Assembly: GCA_031267635.1 (NCBI GenBank)
Contig: JAIRYX010000371.1
Coordinates: 1-9,681, forward strand
Length of the DNA: 9,681 nucleotides
Reading direction: 5' to 3'
From: Planctomycetaceae bacterium
Lineage (GTDB): Bacteria; Planctomycetota; Planctomycetia; Pirellulales; Thermoguttaceae
Shown here: positions 7,301-9,681 of the stretch, piece after piece
Layout of the letters: the number at the start of each line of letters is the position of its first letter
Numbering within the stretch: the first letter of the stretch is position 1
The notes under the pieces: generated by a model
The model's input: only the letters and a program-made list of their open reading frames with translations
Database searches by the model: none
What the model was told of the DNA's origin: nothing
Position numbers and translations under genes: made by a program

Positions 7301-9048
7301 ACGCCGCCGGTGCGGACGAAATCGCAAGAGACAATTATAATAGCGGTTCTGGAACGCTCGGCAATATTGGACTTGCGATGAAAAGTCCGATTACGGTCGG
7401 CAACACCGGCGACACCGGAGGTCATGCGGGAACGGTAACAATTTACGCGGTCGATAGGGATGTTGACGGAAATCCACCAATTGATCCTCCTGACGCGAAC
7501 CAACTTGTAGAAATCGTCAACGCCGACGATATTGTCGGGCGGATGTTCAGCGCGAGAAATTATTCCACCGGCAAGGATTCGGGAACCGGACAATTGAATT
7601 TTACCAAAGACAGCAATTTTGAATCCTCCGGCGGCGTTATAGAGCAGGGCGTGATCGTCGTTCATTTGGAGACGGACGAAAATGGACTGGTGAAAACGAC
7701 TGCGCGCGATCTCGTAGCATGTTGGGACACGCTGCCGCCGGAATTAACGTTGGGAATCAGCGCAAGTTTACTCCGCGAGCCGGGCGCGAATTGGGATATT
7801 TGTACCGATACCGACGGTCAAGGGATTCTCTCGCCGACATATTCAGAAACCAATTGCGATGTGACGACTTATTACGATCTTGTTTTTCAAGGATGGGGCG
7901 ACAGCCCGGATACGCCCTATAGTGCCGTTTCGCAATACGCTTCGGGAAAAATGGTGGCGGTCAACGGCGAAAACGCTTCTTTTACGTTGCAAGCAAGAAA
8001 ACCGGGCGAAGAATACAACGATTACACGATCAATTACATTGAAAGCGGCAACGTTACCGGGAAATACGAAGACAACAAAGAAGTCAATAACACGCTTCAA
8101 CACGACGGACTCGCAATTGAAATTGACGGAAAGAATATCAACATTTATATCAAGGAAGGCGTTACGCAAGCGAACGATATTAAGCAGTTGATTGAAAACG
8201 ATCCGTTGACGAAAAATCTGTTTCAGATTGTTCTTGCCGGAACGGGGGAAGGTTATATTTCGACACAAGACGATACGCTGGTGACGACAGGCGGCACGAA
8301 ACCGCCCGGAACTTTGAACGGCGCGAAACTTCTCGGCGGTCTTGATGCGGACGAGTTTGGAATGCGTCTTGTGTCCGAAGAGTACGGTAGCGACGCGAAA
8401 GTCGAAGTCATTGCCAGAAAAGGAACGTTTGAGTTGAAAGACGCTTACGGTAACGTTACGGAAAAGGATTATGGCAAGGATATTGACGCTCTGTTGAACG
8501 GCGTTCAAATGGTCGCTCGCGGGTTGAATGTGTCCATTAACACTTCGACAATCGGCTTGAGTTTCACGTTTGCCGAAGGAACGGAAGCTGGTTACAGCAC
8601 GTTGTTTGATATCATAGGCGGCGGCGCAACGTTCCAACTCGGTCCGGCGGTTACGACGAATCAGCAAATCACCATCGGGATTCAGAGTTTGAACACCATT
8701 TCGCTCGGTGGCGTGAGCGGAAAACTATATCAACTCAAATCAGGACAAGACGCCGACCTCTCAACGAGCACACGGAAAGCGTATCGAATTGTTGAAGAGT
8801 CGATAGTTCAGGTAACGTCCCTTCGCGGACGCTTCGGAGCAATTCAGCGTGCGACGTTTGAAACGAATATCAACGTGTTGAACGACACGTTAGAAGCGTT
8901 GACTTCCGCCGAAAGTCAAATCCGCGATACGAATTTTGCGGAAGAAACGTCGAACATGACCCGCAATCAGATTCTGGTACAATCGGGGATACGAACATTG
9001 GGATTAGCGAACCAGATTCCGCAATATATTATGGGGCTTTTGCAGTAA
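4345..9048 (+). CDS. fliC: Giant flagellin with expanded modular D2/D3 region
   Basis: This is the structural subunit of the flagellar filament, exported by the flagellar type III system and polymerised outside the cell. At 1567 residues it is several times the usual 270-500. Residues 1-140 are the D0/D1 N-terminal half with the hallmark LSTGFRINSGKDDPAGL (31-47). Residues 1430-1567 are the C-terminal half with IRDTNFAEETSNMTRNQIL (1526-1544) and a NQIPQYIMGLLQ end. Between them lie about seven diverged flagellin-IN-like modules, each ending in a helix of the type T-x-x-[DE]-[IV]-x-x-[AL]-[IL]-N: near 216, 461, 608, 719, 955, 1117 and 1274. Many begin with an A-x-x-x-G-x-x-x-[ND]-[DN]-[VIY]-[TS] strand (407, 846, 909, 1217). 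Five cysteines (494, 727, 1126, 1153, 1171) and an EF-hand-like loop (693-704) are unusual. There is no signal peptide, as expected. Both conserved ends are intact, so the gene should be functional. Confidence 0.97.
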   Translation: MTRIYTNVPSIVAQANLSESMSALETSLQRLSTGFRINSGKDDPAGLIASEVLRSEIKGIKQGITNTERANMMIATADSAMNEISNLLNDIRGLISEAANTGAMSDEMIKANQMQVDASLEAIDRIASSTTFMGKKLLDGSMDFTTDGVDRYTITNLAINKATFGASENPVTINIQVRQAAERAELYYNHAVAMEDITLEVKGSNGGSPFQFSKGTTVKEMAEAINLESDSTGVHAEVGKSATRGSMQISSVGEDNDILVTAGAEGAQAGFVEIKYTVGNEKGVYVEYTESLGPDYPAVLNVHLQTEAAKQSAATGIDSDTLYNNNALDFTANIPGVAYNNTSINYVDGNLTDATFQTANNPSGTSQNPYAYYSDVAVQAKALIGGINGMTDFTGVTPGGYIQLTAKQAGSSMNDVTIQFIDAAGVIPSGFKALAQFVDNTEIPGKKVLNVYVDASGATPTTFDEIIAAINAEGTFQGELGGGLTGAVIDSNDCHVVGGAAGIQGNTNFSGGDAGTLFVVAQTETSANAYSGVTPIPAKQASYTYGDTTNGGLVITAVASGTGGNADGAAGNGYTIKFVDSTGGGTTPSVSLTGTEIEITADFSNNSIAWDDIVTAVETALGTTDWTVTELGSSLSTVSGTTPTGTWAYQTSGADSTPAHTAGQIADVFDLNNPASNGSERAAALFTVKASIDNDGTGKITSKQFQKAFSGGVDGGNIITTAQEVICALNNDKLWNSYITQATLAGLFDGSIEPQYNEGTPIIEARLAPGNNGKGIVTAFEEVAYYGDVYDGTGIQFLGPDGSPNIRFVAVPGEPLYVERESLPDKLDYSQAILHSANPNANVVIAAKNKGDAYDDITFRIKHAQPETAETQHAEGWAEYDDGISSAEALVNFYDVDGNFIPNTAFYVAANERGDEFNNVSVNMARNINQQEDVVVSYNESKKILEISLKDPTKATVNEIIAAINAVGEDGKSKSGFTATLAYGTNAAGADEIARDNYNSGSGTLGNIGLAMKSPITVGNTGDTGGHAGTVTIYAVDRDVDGNPPIDPPDANQLVEIVNADDIVGRMFSARNYSTGKDSGTGQLNFTKDSNFESSGGVIEQGVIVVHLETDENGLVKTTARDLVACWDTLPPELTLGISASLLREPGANWDICTDTDGQGILSPTYSETNCDVTTYYDLVFQGWGDSPDTPYSAVSQYASGKMVAVNGENASFTLQARKPGEEYNDYTINYIESGNVTGKYEDNKEVNNTLQHDGLAIEIDGKNINIYIKEGVTQANDIKQLIENDPLTKNLFQIVLAGTGEGYISTQDDTLVTTGGTKPPGTLNGAKLLGGLDADEFGMRLVSEEYGSDAKVEVIARKGTFELKDAYGNVTEKDYGKDIDALLNGVQMVARGLNVSINTSTIGLSFTFAEGTEAGYSTLFDIIGGGATFQLGPAVTTNQQITIGIQSLNTISLGGVSGKLYQLKSGQDADLSTSTRKAYRIVEESIVQVTSLRGRFGAIQRATFETNINVLNDTLEALTSAESQIRDTNFAEETSNMTRNQILVQSGIRTLGLANQIPQYIMGLLQ

Positions 9049-9063
9049 ACCGCGATACGCGGT
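9049..9063 (+). other. Tight GC-rich hairpin immediately after the flagellin stop
   Basis: ACCGCG and CGCGGT pair around a 3-base ATA loop, starting at the base after the TAA. No T run follows, so it is not a classical terminator. It might protect the 3' end of an abundant message. Confidence 0.4.
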
Positions 9064-9150
9064 GATACGAGAAGCCCAAACATGACGTCAAGATAGGTAT
9101 CATAACGAAACCGTGTTTTATTATTTTTTCTTTTCCGGTTTCAGCGTCAG

Positions 9151-9197
9151 GAGGAAACAGGGGATAAATGTGTGAGGGCATTTTCCTCTGTTTTTTT
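9151..9197 (+). terminator. Candidate intrinsic terminator of the flagellin
   Basis: GAGGAAA (9151-9157) pairs with TTTCCTC (9182-9188), and the stem is followed by TG and seven Ts (9191-9197). The 24-base loop is longer than usual for an intrinsic terminator, so the call is moderate. A second possible stem, GAAACCG (9107-9113) with CGGTTTC (9136-9142) around a T-rich loop, lies just upstream and might add to it. Confidence 0.45.
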
Positions 9198-9198
9198 A

Positions 9199-9436
9199 TG
9201 CGCTGATAGACACGCATGAACATAATAAAAGAGAGAAACGGAATCCAGAAAATTTTAGGACGCTTTTTGAATCTCCGATTTTTTGTTCCGAAGCTTCACT
9301 TGTCCCGGACGTCTCTTTGAGAGCGTCCAATAATCGCCAATGGCAATCTTCAAATATATTTTTTCTGCTTATTGCAAATATTGTCTCCAAAACGAAATAA
9401 GCAGGCATGTTTTGAACAGCAATGTTCAAGACCAAT
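9199..9436. other. Intergenic region with hairpins and a shared 15-base word
   Basis: No credible gene is seen. Three small stems are present: 9307-9328 (GGACG and TCTC pairing across TTT with one bulged base), 9365-9404 (CTGCTTATT and AATAAGCAG around 22 bases), and 9412-9429 (TTGAACA, loop GCAA, TGTTCAA). The last lies 7 bases beyond the stop of the minus-strand gene and could act at its 3' end, although no T run follows it. The 15-base word GAAATAAGCAGGCAT at 9394-9408 is identical to 288-302. Confidence 0.45.
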
Positions 9437-9681
9437 TCATTTTTTAGTAACGCCTAATTCTTTCAATGTTTCCGGCGTCATGTAGCGAATATTATACACA
9501 GCGAGTAATTCACCGGGGACTTTGCCGCCTTCGTAGCGTTCTACGCGGATTTTTTCGGCGTTTCCCATACCGGTTCCGATTTTTCCCCGCGAACCTTCTT
9601 GCGGCGTTGCCGCTTTGTAAAACGCAACGGTGATCAAACCAAGTTGCTCCGTATAATTCTTTCGAGCGGCTGCCGATTGGT
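9437..9681 (-). CDS. Hypothetical protein, C-terminal part only
   Basis: The frame is open from the right edge of the window to a TGA at 9439-9437, giving about 80 codons. The start lies outside the window; an internal TTG at 9637 could be read as a start, but the frame continues upstream with protein-like residues (QSAAARKNYTEQLGL), so I treat the gene as truncated by the window edge. The visible part is soluble, has no membrane helix, is rich in Lys, Glu and Gly, includes GKIGTGMGNAEKIRVERYEG and then LLAVYNIRYMTPETLKELG, and ends in LysLys. I do not recognise the family. The regular codon choice and the lack of stops support a real gene. It converges on the flagellin, with about 390 bases between the two stop codons. 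Confidence 0.6.
   Translation of the reverse strand, partial: QSAAARKNYTEQLGLITVAFYKAATPQEGSRGKIGTGMGNAEKIRVERYEGGKVPGELLAVYNIRYMTPETLKELGVTKK

Noticed and set aside
9196..9435. 79-codon minus-strand frame right after the right-edge gene
   Set aside because: It has a TTG start without a ribosome binding site. The frame covers several hairpins and ends at the T run of the terminator candidate, and the protein looks arbitrary.

Overview
The window looks like part of a planctomycete chromosome, possibly a Pirellulales-like lineage. This is inferred from three things: a serine/threonine kinase with a C-terminal, probably beta-helical, extracytoplasmic half (a family expanded in Planctomycetes), a flagellin beginning MTRIYTNVPS, and the absence of a Shine-Dalgarno sequence in front of the kinase. 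Base composition is moderate in the genes and falls to about 30% G+C (hand count) in 3961-4260. No rRNA or tRNA is visible, so the taxonomy is tentative.

Layout: 1-311 is non-coding, with a GC-rich hairpin at the left edge, one copy of a dispersed intergenic repeat (136-256) and a small hairpin just after the kinase stop. A 993-residue transmembrane serine/threonine kinase occupies 312-3293 on the minus strand. A roughly 1.05 kb intergenic region (3294-4344) follows. It holds the kinase promoter candidates, two or more further copies of the dispersed repeat in opposite orientations, a long near-perfect inverted repeat (3619-3822), and an AT-rich stretch whose minus strand reads as a short hydrophobic protein without a convincing start. 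A divergently transcribed giant flagellin of 1567 residues occupies 4345-9048 on the plus strand, with a GTG start and a good ribosome binding site. The region 9049-9436 is non-coding, with hairpins and a terminator candidate. The right edge cuts a small unrecognised minus-strand gene of which only the C-terminal 80 or so residues are visible.

How the genes might work together: the flagellin would be exported and polymerised into the filament. The kinase would read something outside the cytoplasmic membrane through its C-terminal half and phosphorylate cytoplasmic targets. Nothing in the sequence shows that the kinase acts on flagella; they are only divergent neighbours separated by a repeat-rich kilobase. 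No flagellar chaperone, cap, csrA or motor gene is in the window.

The most noteworthy content is the giant flagellin, whose central 1,290 or so residues are built from about seven diverged flagellin-IN-like modules, one of which appears to differ in codon choice, together with the unexplained family of intergenic repeats on both sides of the kinase gene.
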